Positions 41,233-49,504 of a DNA stretch of 64,000 nt are shown in pieces. Made by a program: the position numbers and the translations under genes. Numbering within the stretch: the first letter of the stretch is position 1; the number at the start of each line of letters is the position of its first letter. Under the pieces are notes generated by a model. It was not told the origin of the DNA, did no database searches, and saw only the letters and a program-made list of their open reading frames with translations. Source of the DNA: Limosilactobacillus equigenerosi DSM 18793 = JCM 14505 (GTDB taxonomy: Bacteria > Bacillota > Bacilli > Lactobacillales > Lactobacillaceae); NCBI RefSeq assembly GCF_001311375.1, contig NZ_BBAS01000006.1:1-64000 (forward strand). Direction: 5' to 3'.

Positions 41233-41243
41233 CGAAAAAAAAT

Positions 41244-41280
41244 AAAACTGGGAAACGCTAAGCAGTGCTTCCCAGTTTTA
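41244..41280. terminator. Terminator after the era repeat array
   Basis: AAAACTGGGAA and TTCCCAGTTTT pair perfectly across a 15-base loop. It separates the array from recO. Confidence 0.88.
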
Positions 41281-41303
41281 ATCATCTGAAAGGGGGCGAA
41301 AAC

Positions 41304-42134
41304 ATGCCGAAAGTTAATCAACCCTTCCGCGGTATCGTGATGAGCCGAAAGCCATTTCGGGAACGGGATTTATTAGTGAAAATTTTGACGGATGCGCGCG
41401 GGCCGGTAATGTTTTTCGTCCGGGGCGCCCAACGAAAAGGGTTTAAAATGGCGGCGGATATTCTTCCATTCACCCGTGGAGAATACGTAGGTTTATTAAG
41501 CGATGAAGGGTTAAGCTACATTGTTAGTGCCGGCGAAACCCATCAATGGCAAGGAATTGTGGCGGATTTAGATGCCAATGCGTATGCGACTTATTTACTA
41601 GATTTAGTTAATCAAGCATTTAATGAGGGACGCGGAATTGGAGGCTGGTTTAAACAAGTTGAAGCAGCGCTCGATCAAATGAACGCTGGCAAAGATCCGC
41701 AGATCATTACCAATGTGTTAGAAGTGCAACTATTACCATTCTTTGGGGTCGCCCCAGTTTGGGATCGGTGTGTCATTTGTGGTCGTCAACAAGGAACCCT
41801 CGATTATTCGGAAAGTTATGGTGGAATGTTGTGTTTTGAACACTATGAACTTGATGAACATCGTTTACGCCTCGATCAACGTGTGGTTGGATACTTAAAG
41901 TTCTTTGCCCAGTTAAACTTGCAAACAGTAGGTGAAATCAACGTGAAACCGGCCGTTAAAAAGCAACTTTCGTGGGCATTAGATAAAATTTATGATGATC
42001 AAGTCGGGCTGCGATTGAAGAGTAAACGATTCATCCAATCCATGGATCAGTGGAGTCAATCGTTGCAGTTAGCACGTAATGAAGCCGTTGATAATCAGGA
42101 ATCATTAGATCAAACGGAGGAGTTAAGGCATTAA
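41304..42134 (+). CDS. recO: DNA repair protein RecO
   Basis: 276-residue recombination mediator of the RecFOR pathway, which loads RecA on SSB-coated DNA. The start ATG 41304 (MPKVNQPFRGIV) follows AAAGGGGGC. An N-terminal OB-fold (FRGIVMSRKPFRERDLLVKI) is followed by helices, and the zinc-like site includes RCVICGRQ with other cysteines (MLCFEHYEL). The C-terminal stretch LRLKSKRFIQSMD is typical. It is transcribed separately from era because of the terminator. Confidence 0.93.
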   Translation: MPKVNQPFRGIVMSRKPFRERDLLVKILTDARGPVMFFVRGAQRKGFKMAADILPFTRGEYVGLLSDEGLSYIVSAGETHQWQGIVADLDANAYATYLLDLVNQAFNEGRGIGGWFKQVEAALDQMNAGKDPQIITNVLEVQLLPFFGVAPVWDRCVICGRQQGTLDYSESYGGMLCFEHYELDEHRLRLDQRVVGYLKFFAQLNLQTVGEINVKPAVKKQLSWALDKIYDDQVGLRLKSKRFIQSMDQWSQSLQLARNEAVDNQESLDQTEELRH

Positions 42135-42165
42135 TTATAAAATTAATAGGGATGCGCAATTTAAA

Positions 42166-42195
42166 TTGACTTTTTCAAACTGATTATTCTATAAT
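42166..42195 (+). promoter_or_regulatory. Promoter of the short plus-strand RNA
   Basis: TTGACT at 42166-42171 and TATAAT at 42190-42195 with an 18-base spacer. Strong sigma-A consensus with no protein gene downstream on the same strand. Confidence 0.7.
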
Positions 42196-42201
42196 TGCAA
42201 A

Positions 42202-42309
42202 TGAAAAGGGCAACCATGAGTGGTAGTCATGATTACCCCAACGTGACTTTGGTCGCGGATTTTGATGGTTTAGCTAATCATGATTGCGAAAATCATGGTT
42301 AGCTTTTTT
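42202..42309 (+). ncRNA. Short RNA, candidate antitoxin of a type I-like pair
   Basis: From the promoter at 42166 a transcript of roughly 108 nt would end at a strong terminator: GCTAATCATGAT pairs with ATCATGGTTAGC and is followed by TTTTTT (42273-42309). Its 3' end overlaps the end of the small minus-strand peptide gene at 42274, tail to tail. No coding frame with a ribosome-binding site is visible on the plus strand. Layout resembles the convergent toxin and antisense RNA genes of Fst-type loci. Confidence 0.5.
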
Positions 42310-42390
42310 AATCAGGTAGTATGACAGTCCAACCGCGCGGATAATAGCATCCAAGCGTTGCACGAGCCAAAACCCGATTAGCCACCACAT
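42274..42390 (-). CDS. Small membrane peptide, candidate type I toxin
   Basis: 38-residue peptide beginning MWWLIGFWLVQRLDAIIRAV. The ribosome-binding site AAAGGAGGACGCGGT before the ATG is excellent. A hydrophobic N-terminal segment (about residues 2-27) is followed by a charged tail (KKANHDFRNHD). A TATAAT box with 17-base spacing lies on the minus strand at 42506-42511, and the leader of about 100 nt between it and the peptide can fold (GGACAACGTCGTCC, GACCATGGTC). A second AAGGAGGTG site upstream could drive an overlapping TTG-started frame, so translation control may be complex. No family name is recognised. Confidence 0.5.
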   Translation of the reverse strand: MWWLIGFWLVQRLDAIIRAVGLSYYLIKKANHDFRNHD

Positions 42391-42505
42391 ACCGCGTCCT
42401 CCTTTGATCAAGATTCAACGGATTCACCTCCTTTTGTTCATTTATTAGTTGCGAGGTGGTATCCGGACCCGACCATGGTCACTCGGACGACGTTGTCCTG
42501 GCTTG

Positions 42506-42534
42506 ATTATACTAAGCGCGGTTTTGAAAATGAA
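42506..42534 (-). promoter_or_regulatory. Candidate promoter for the small peptide
   Basis: On the minus strand TTCATT and TATAAT are separated by 17 bases. The box TATAAT is perfect while the -35 is weak. It faces the peptide at 42390. Confidence 0.5.
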
Positions 42535-42614
42535 GACATATAGTAAGCTGTCTAAACTGGCGCAAATCCTTGTGTATGTTAGCTTACTACAGTTTTAGTT
42601 AGAATAATTTTGAG

Positions 42615-42664
42615 AAAAATAACCTCCAAAGTTAGCATGAAAGGCTGACTTCGGAGGTTATTTT
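42615..42664. terminator. Terminator downstream of prsA
   Basis: AAATAACCTCC pairs with GGAGGTTATTT, with an inner imperfect AGTTAGC/GGCTGACT helix. It ends the minus-strand prsA transcript. A GTAAGCT/AGCTTAC inverted repeat lies just left of it at 42544-42590. Confidence 0.85.
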
Positions 42665-42666
42665 AG

Positions 42667-43553
42667 TTACTTGGAATTATTCGTCAAATCATTTAAGGCG
42701 TTTTTAAACGCTGGATCCTTAATTTTAACATTGGCGTCGGTTAATAGTCGTTTAGTCATTTTTCGCATGAAACGTGGATTTTTAAAGTTGTCATTCACAA
42801 TTTGTTGCTTCAATGCGGCAGTGTGGTTAGCTAACTTACCTTTGCTTGGGTGATTAAGAATGTAAATTACGTAATACCCATTATCAGTCTTAACAGGTTT
42901 AATAGAATATTCACCCGTTTTTAATTGCCCCGCAACTGCTTTGTATTCAGCAGGGACAGTTGATTGATTATTATCAACGGTAATGGTGTTTTTGTTGGTA
43001 GAAAGTGAGTTAGCCGAGTTAGATTGAGCTAAATGATTGAAAGTGGCTAATTTGTTGCCATGACTCCGGTTAAGTTTATCGATAATTCCTTGGGCTTGGG
43101 CCGGACTATTAACCAAGATGGCTTTCGTTTTAATTGGTGGTTGGTAATTTTTCCAGGCTTGCTTCAGATTATCTTTTGAAAAATTACTGTGGTCCTTAAC
43201 AGCCGCTTGCAGTAATAAGTTGTTGCGAATTTGCTGCTTAAGTGAGTGTTCAGTTAAATTTTGACTTGCGAGGACTGTTTTGAAACTGTCACCATATTGT
43301 TGCTGATAGGCTTTAAATTGGCGCTCAACTTTTGTTTGACTAACCTTTTTTTCCGTATTGTTTTTCTAATGTTGCATTGAGAATTAATTCTTGGAAGGTT
43401 TGTTTCCCTTGAGCAGTCGTTTTAGCGGCTTCGTAATAGTCATGTTCGGTAATTTTTTTGACCATCCGAAACGGCAATCGTTTTGGAACAACCGGCTAAT
43501 GAAAGTGTGGTAAATCCAATCATTGCTAAAAGTAAAAATGGCTTTTTATTCAT
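42667..43553 (-). CDS. prsA: PrsA-type foldase lipoprotein
   Basis: About 296 residues after repair. The N-terminus MNKKPFLLLAMIGFTTLSLA leads to a lipobox LAGC, so the protein is lipid-anchored outside the membrane. The C-terminal half includes a PpiC-like region with VNSPAQAQGIIDKL, GEYSIKPVKTDNGYYVIYI and the tail AALKQQI. Frameshifts occur in two A or T runs near 43460 and 43365, joining the N-terminal, middle (TFQELILNATLEKQYG) and C-terminal parts. PrsA helps fold secreted proteins. Adjacent to a wall protein and to the T7SS. Confidence 0.85.
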
Positions 43554-43567
43554 AAAACACCTCTAAA

Positions 43568-44089
43568 TTAGTACCAATTATTTTGTAAGAAAAATTGCTT
43601 GGCTTGTTGCCAAGACCCATAACGTTGTTGAACGTATTCGTCAGCCACACGATCTTGGTTTTCCGGTGACAAATCACCTTTTAAATAAGCGCGGTTTAAT
43701 TGATATTTACCGTACTGTTGCCCATTTTGAATCGTATATGATCCACCCGATTCTCGTTGAGCAATCCATTCCTTAGCCGCTTGTTCGTCATCATCATTAA
43801 GGTTGGTAATAAATTTAGCAGCTCGGAGTTGTTTGTTGCCACTTTTATTGGAATGATGGGAATTGCTGGTATTTAAAATGATGCGTTGACCAATCTTGAG
43901 CGGACTTTGTTCCGTTAGATGATTATCAGTGAGTAATTGAGCTAAAGCTTCGTCAGCTTCTTGGGCAATTGAAGATAATGTGTCACCAGGTTGAGCTGTG
44001 TAATAAGTAGCCGCATGGGTAGCAGTTGTGAAGCTAAATGGTAAAGCTAAACTGATGACCCCCAAAGTAATTGAAATACTTGGTCGCAT
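43568..44089 (-). CDS. LysM wall protein with Apf-like C-terminus
   Basis: 173-residue secreted protein. Start ATG 44089 (MRPSISITLG) follows AAAGGA; a signal peptide ends at ATHAATYYTA. One LysM domain (YTAQPGDTLSSIAQEADEALA ... IGQRIIL, about residues 28-75) binds peptidoglycan. The C-terminal part, AKEWIAQRESGGSYT then GKYQLNRAYLKGD, is the Apf/transglycosylase-like module of lactobacilli, with the catalytic-type glutamate in RESGG. Likely a cell wall remodelling or aggregation factor. Confidence 0.9.
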   Translation of the reverse strand: MRPSISITLGVISLALPFSFTTATHAATYYTAQPGDTLSSIAQEADEALAQLLTDNHLTEQSPLKIGQRIILNTSNSHHSNKSGNKQLRAAKFITNLNDDDEQAAKEWIAQRESGGSYTIQNGQQYGKYQLNRAYLKGDLSPENQDRVADEYVQQRYGSWQQAKQFFLQNNWY

Positions 44090-44202
44090 AAGTAGGATTC
44101 CTTTCATCGTTAAAGATACGTAATTACATTATTACTTTAACAAGACATTTAATACTTATCAATTGGAATTAGAAATTAATTGAAACATTTTTTTTAAAAA
44201 AG

Positions 44203-44231
44203 TTTACATTTAAAAACAACGATGTTAGAAT
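44203..44231 (+). promoter_or_regulatory. Promoter of the T7SS operon
   Basis: TTTACA at 44203-44208 and TAGAAT at 44226-44231 with a 17-base spacer, 40 bases before the esxA start. Confidence 0.65.
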
Positions 44232-44271
44232 CAAACTTGTGAAAATAAATAAACTTTTGGAGGTACTATTC

Positions 44272-44565
44272 ATGGGAGTAATTTCGGTTACGCCGGAACA
44301 ATTACGGGCATCAGCACAGGTATATAGCAATGCAGCCAACGAAATCCAAAACCAACTGAGTCGGATTTCAACGGAAAACGGGACGATGGCCAGCGAATGG
44401 CGCGGGCAAGCGTTCCAAGGGTACATGGATCAATTTGAACAATTGAAACCAAATGTCCAACAAATGATTGAATTGTTAACGCAAATTAATCAACAATTAA
44501 ATAATTACGCCAATACGACTGAAGATCGGGATAACCAAGATCGTTCGGCCTTTGGTTTGTCATAA
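44272..44565 (+). CDS. esxA: WXG100 protein EsxA
   Basis: 97-residue WXG100 family substrate and core component of type VIIb secretion. The helix-turn-helix has the WRG form of WxG in ASEWRGQAFQGYM, at about residue 43. Start ATG 44272 follows GGAGG. C-terminal tail is YANTTEDRDNQDRS; the YxxxD/E motif is off by one (D/E falls at +5). It is transcribed from its own promoter and followed by a hairpin terminator before esaA, so it could be made in excess. Confidence 0.96.
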   Translation: MGVISVTPEQLRASAQVYSNAANEIQNQLSRISTENGTMASEWRGQAFQGYMDQFEQLKPNVQQMIELLTQINQQLNNYANTTEDRDNQDRSAFGLS

Positions 44566-44633
44566 TAAATGCGATTGAGCTTAATTTAGTCGATAACCAG
44601 TTTAAGCGAATCATATTTATAGCATAATTCATT

Positions 44634-44677
44634 AAGGTCTCTTATGTGGTTTCGCGCCAGGTAAGGGGCCTTTTTTT
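44634..44677 (+). terminator. Terminator/attenuator between esxA and esaA
   Basis: AGGTCTCTTA pairs with TAAGGGGCCT (G-T pairs allowed) across 17 bases and is followed by TTTTTTT. Partial read-through would lower the membrane components relative to EsxA. Confidence 0.75.
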
Positions 44678-44696
44678 GAAAGGGGAGTAACTTAGT

Positions 44697-47581
44697 TTGA
44701 AAGATAAAGTAGTTAAATTGATCCGACAACCACTTTTCGGTGGGAGTTTAATTGTTGGGTTAGTGGGGATTGTGATGGCCATGTTAATTTGGTTGGTGCC
44801 ACATAATCCAAATGTGGTCCGCCAAAATGATCAAACCAAGGCGAAGCATGTGAAATATGTTTTAGTCAACAATGATAATGGGGCTACGTTTAATCAGAAG
44901 TTCTATAATTTGGGAAAAGATTTTACGGTGTTAATCCAGGAAGATACCCAACGGGATTGGACCACCGCGTCAGCCGACGAAGCGAAGAATGGATTTGATA
45001 AGGGCAGTTTTGATGTCGTGATTACCATTCCCGAAAATTTTTCGACGCGCTTATTAAATCTGAATTCAACCACGCCTGCCAAAGCCGGAATTACGTATCA
45101 AGTACGGAAAGGCAGAATGAAGTTACCAATCAACAAATTAGTGCCCAAATTACAAAACTCGTCGCTTACTTTAATCAACGGGTGGTGCGAATGTACTTTG
45201 CGAGCTTAATTGGTAATTTACGGAATGCTCAAATTGCAATGTTATCACAAGCCAATAGTCGGTCCGCCGAAGTGGCTAGTTTAACGAACGGAGTGCAGGC
45301 ACCATTTGACGGGTTAGCCAATCAATATGATTCGTTGTTTGAAACCGCTAATTCCTTAAATCAAGCGGGGGAACAAGATACGCAATCGATGCAAGAATTT
45401 TCCGACCAAGTGGGACAAACACTTAACAGTTTAGGCGACAGCGTGAATAGTACGAGTGAAGCGACGGCAACTCAATTGAAATCATTACAAGCAACCTTGT
45501 CACAGGTTAAGGATAGTCAAGCGACGTTAGAACAAACCTTAAATTTAAATACGATTCCTGATGACATGTTAACGGTGTTGAATGAGATCACGAATCCCGT
45601 TAAAGACACGGGGAATTTATTAGCAGTCGTAAATGAAATTAATGCGGATGAAACCGCCTTAGCTGGGATGGCGACGACCTTACAAGATACTTATGGCGTC
45701 GCTAAGAATAATTCGGAAAGTCAAAATGCCAAGTTAATTGCTAGTGGCAATGCGAGTGGATCGTTAAATGCGCAATTAACTCAAATGGTGCAAACGCAAG
45801 TGGCGAATTTGCCAGTTTATACCGCTCAACCGAAAAATACGAGCGTGAATTGGAATGAGTATCAACAAGCAGTTAAGATTTTGCAAACCTTCAATCAGTT
45901 AGCCGGGACCTCATTTGGGATTGGTAACGGCAATGCGGCCATGGAAAATGTGGCGGATACGACTCAAATGATTACGTTCCGGAATTTGACGGGGCAAAAT
46001 AAAATTGAATTTAAAGCAACCGATGGGAAGCCAACGGCAAAAATTTTAGCGGCTGATATTACGGATGGTGATAGTAGTAGTACGCCGGTCATCGATGGCA
46101 ATACGATTACATTTGATCAGTCCAATGAGATTGAAGGAATTACCATCAAGGTCCGTTATGGTGGGACGGGGAGTTATCAATGGCTCGTTAGTCAATCAAA
46201 CCAACCGGCCACGGTGCAAAATACGGGAACAATTGGTGCTGGTGATGCCGGAGCGAAGTTAGCTGACCGGGAAATGCAAGATACGATTGCGGCGGCTAAA
46301 ATGATTAGTCAACGTTACGCCGGTAGTGATGACTTAGCGACGTATCAAACGATTATTGACCAAGTGAAGCAGAACTTTAACAATGTTGGGATGACCGCCA
46401 AGCCGGATGAGCAGGCGACTAAGATTGCCCATGCGTATGCACAAATTAATGATCAGTTAAATCAGATTAGTGCGTTGAAGAATGAACCATATTACCAAAA
46501 GTTACAAGATGCGGGAGAAGATGGTTATTCCCAAAACGTGGCGAAGATTTTGCAATGGTATCAACATGCCCAACAGTTAGTCGGAGCTAATCCGGTGACT
46601 AATGATGATGAAGCAACGGATGCAGATGCAAAAACGAATGATTTAGCCAAACAATATCAAGACTTGCAAAATGAAATTCAACAAAGTACGGACCAAATTA
46701 ATCAAAATGCCAAAGAAAAGAACGGGGCATTAGGTGAGACGGTTAAATCCCTTACGGATGCAACGAACCAATTGAAGCAAACGACGGATGGAATTCGGAA
46801 TACGTTAAATGGTAACGTGAATGATGCCCAAAATTCAGCCCGCGATAATCAAACGTTTGCGGATAATTTTAATCGTGTAATGGAAAATGCGCGGAATGGT
46901 GAAGCTGATAATGCGCAAGTCTATAATTTCTTGTCGAACCCATTACGGGCGGAAGGTAACTTCGGCGCCACGCGGCAAACGTCAATTTTACCGTTCTTTA
47001 TGACGGTGATTGGGACAATTGGTTCATTATTACTTGGTTTAGGAATTAGTCGGTATTTACCAGGTCGGCGTTTAACCCGCGAAAACGCGTTAGTTACTCA
47101 TTCCCGCGGTTGGTTGAATTTACCAGCGCTCGGGGTGACCTTATTAGCGACGATTTTAGTCGGAACCATTCTTGGTTTAGGAACGGCTTCATTAGCAGGA
47201 CTGTCGGATCGAATTTCGTGGACGATTTACACTATTTTATTTGTGATGGCGCTAAGTCTATGGGTGATGATTTTAAGTCGTTATTCGCGGATGGTAGCGA
47301 CGGCCATGGTAACGATTTTACTGGCCCTATATGTAATGTTATCGCCATTCTTGGGAATTCTGACCCGGGCTGGTAGTATCATTGCCTGGTTATATCGGTG
47401 GTCGCCATTACAAAATATCCAAACGGGTTACTTAGCGATGTATAACGGTGGCATTATCGGGTTGGCAAGTCTGTTCGGGCTGTTCTTGTTAGTGGTGGTA
47501 TCACTCGGGGTAGCGTTAATTATCAAGCCATTACCGACCCAATTAGTTACGGATGAGGCAGAGTTTGATGATGAAGATTAA
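44697..47581 (+). CDS. esaA: T7SS membrane protein EsaA (YueB-like)
   Basis: About 961 residues after restoring one missing G near 45112. Starts at TTG 44697 (KDKVVKLIRQPLF) after AAGGGGAGTAAC. An N-terminal helix (LIVGLVGIVMAMLIWLV) is followed by a large extracellular coiled region and six C-terminal helices (TVIGTIGSLLLGLGI, GVTLLATILVGTILGLG, LFLLVVVSLGVALII). This matches EsaA/YueB, which forms the outer stalk of T7SSb and can be a phage receptor. The stop overlaps the essA start. Confidence 0.93.
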
Positions 47582-48080
47582 ATTCAGTTTGGCATTGCTG
47601 ATCGGGGTGCTGGTGCTAGTTAGTTGGCCAGCGAACCCAGCATTAGCCGATGGTGATGGTTCATTAACGGTCAACAATCAAGCGATTTATGATAATGGTC
47701 GCACTAATGGTGACGGGACCCAAGCTTATGAAATCAAAACCTTATGGGGCAAAGATCGCGACCAAGCCAACCAACAACAAATGAAAACCGCGCAGCAAAT
47801 CGGTCAGCAAGCCGATGCGATGACGTTTAAAACTAACAATCAGTCGCCAACTCAATCATGGCACCAAGCTCAATTAGTGTTAGCCAAGCATTTGTTTACT
47901 AAGGATGCTCAGCCAGCTGGACCAGTCGCAACTAGTAGCGTGCCTAGAAAACATCACGAACTTATGGGCTGGCTTGGTGGCGGGCTGTTACTGATTTTAA
48001 GTTTAGTGCTCGGAAGTTTAATTGGCCGCCAGTTCGGGCATTACCGACAACGAGGAGGAAAGGATGGCAACAGAAGTTAA
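47568..48080 (+). CDS. essA: T7SS protein EssA
   Basis: 170 residues. Signal peptide MMKIKFSLALLIGVLVLVSW with PANPALADGD cleavage region, an extracytoplasmic segment and a C-terminal membrane helix (WLGGGLLLILSLVLGSLIG) with a short basic tail. Length, order and topology match EssA. It overlaps both esaA and esaB by a few bases, indicating translational coupling. Confidence 0.87.
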   Translation: MMKIKFSLALLIGVLVLVSWPANPALADGDGSLTVNNQAIYDNGRTNGDGTQAYEIKTLWGKDRDQANQQQMKTAQQIGQQADAMTFKTNNQSPTQSWHQAQLVLAKHLFTKDAQPAGPVATSSVPRKHHELMGWLGGGLLLILSLVLGSLIGRQFGHYRQRGGKDGNRS

Positions 48081-48324
48081 ATTTATCCGGCTGGGAATTC
48101 ACTGGCAGGATCAAATTTTTGATTTGCAAGTTTCACGGGAATTAACGTTCCAAGAATTGAAAACGCAACTGCCCTTAGCATTGGCCAGTATTCGCGTTGA
48201 ATTACCAACCAGCTTTACGATTCAAGTCTTGAATAAGCAATTAGTCATTGATGAGACTGCTCAACTTAACCAATATCCATTGGGTAATGGTGATCAATTA
48301 ATCATTAATGCAAAAGGAGAATAA
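48064..48324 (+). CDS. esaB: T7SS ubiquitin-like protein EsaB (YukD)
   Basis: 86-residue cytosolic ubiquitin-like protein starting MATEVKFIRLGIHW after GAGGAAAGG. ELTFQELKTQLPLAL and YPLGNGDQLIINAKGE fit YukD/EsaB, a fold that works with the secretion ATPase. Starts inside essA. Confidence 0.9.
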   Translation: MATEVKFIRLGIHWQDQIFDLQVSRELTFQELKTQLPLALASIRVELPTSFTIQVLNKQLVIDETAQLNQYPLGNGDQLIINAKGE

Positions 48325-48325
48325 C

Positions 48326-49504
48326 ATGCCTACATACAATGACGGATACCAATCATTTACAGTTAGTAAGCTAACAGAACAACGCCAAAAAGTGGTGCGA
48401 TTGGCGAATAATCAATTTCAACGCGCCTATTTATCGGAATTAGCACTGTTTTTGCCAGCGAGTGAGCATTATTTGGCCGGAGAAATCACGAGTCAAAGTG
48501 ATGATCAGGTGGAAATTACCTATACAATTCCCAAAGAAGCAGTCAGTTTAAAGCGGTATTTGAAATCATTAACGAAGACGGCCGTCTTTGAATTGATGCC
48601 ACAATTATTTTGGTTAACTGAAACGAAGGCGGATGGGCAGCAACCATTAATCCACCCGAATAATTTATACGTAATTGGCAATCAAATTGTGGCCATGCAT
48701 CGGGGGTTAAAACAAGCCATTGCACCGGAAGTGGCCAGTGAAGACCAGTTAGTTAATCAACTTCGGGCGTTAGTATTATGGATGGTGGATCCCAGTCTTG
48801 ATTATGCGGAAATGGTGACGGGGGTGAGTGCGCTTGATAATACGTTAGCTGAACTATTAGCTAACGCCACGACGCTTCTGGACTTAAAACAAAGTTTGAA
48901 TGAACAAATTTATACGCAAGTGCAAATTAGTCATCAAACGGAAATCACGATTAAGAAAAAGCAATATCAATTCATGAAATATGGGAATTGGGTCGCCGGC
49001 AGTTTAGCCGTGATCTTATTAGGTTTAACGCTTGTTTGGGGTTTACATACCATTCCCAAACAAAAGGCCATTATTGCAGCTCAAAATGATTTTCAAGTGG
49101 CGGATTACGATGGTACGACCCAAAAATTGAAACGTTATCGGCCCCAAAGTTTACCACAAGGGGCGCGCTACGCTTTAGCGGTGGCATATGTCAATCAAGA
49201 TTCCTTGTCGAAGGATCAAAAGGCCGTGGTCTTAAAGCACTTATCGCCATCGTCATCTAAGTTACAACTCAATTATTGGATCATGATTGGTCGTGGTAAT
49301 TACAAGCAAGCCTTGTCAATCGCAAAAAAAATATCGGGGATAACGAATATATTTTGCATGCCTATGCCAAGTTGTATACGGAAACGAAAAACGATACGAC
49401 GATGGATGGGGGCAGGAAGCAAAAGCAATTGAATGCCTATCGGAAACAAATTAACCAGTACATTCATAAGTTAGGAGGGGCCAAGAATGAATTTGAAGGC
49501 AATT
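48326..49504 (+). CDS. essB: T7SS pseudokinase EssB (YukC)
   Basis: About 393 residues after repair. N-terminal pseudokinase (about 1-210), then one membrane helix (WVAGSLAVILLGLTLVWGL), then an extracytoplasmic helical domain. The visible frame diverges near 49330 in a run of 8 A; adding one A continues as KKNIGDNEYILHAYAKLYTE and ends QINQYIHKLG. EssB anchors EssC and the rest of the complex. It overlaps the start of essC. Confidence 0.9.

Noticed and set aside
42544-42590. GTAAGCT/AGCTTAC inverted repeat as a separate operator
   Set aside because: It may be an operator for the peptide promoter, but the distance and lack of a known regulator give no support beyond the pairing.
44169-44426. 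Minus-strand frame overlapping esxA
   Set aside because: Antisense shadow of esxA with no ribosome-binding site.
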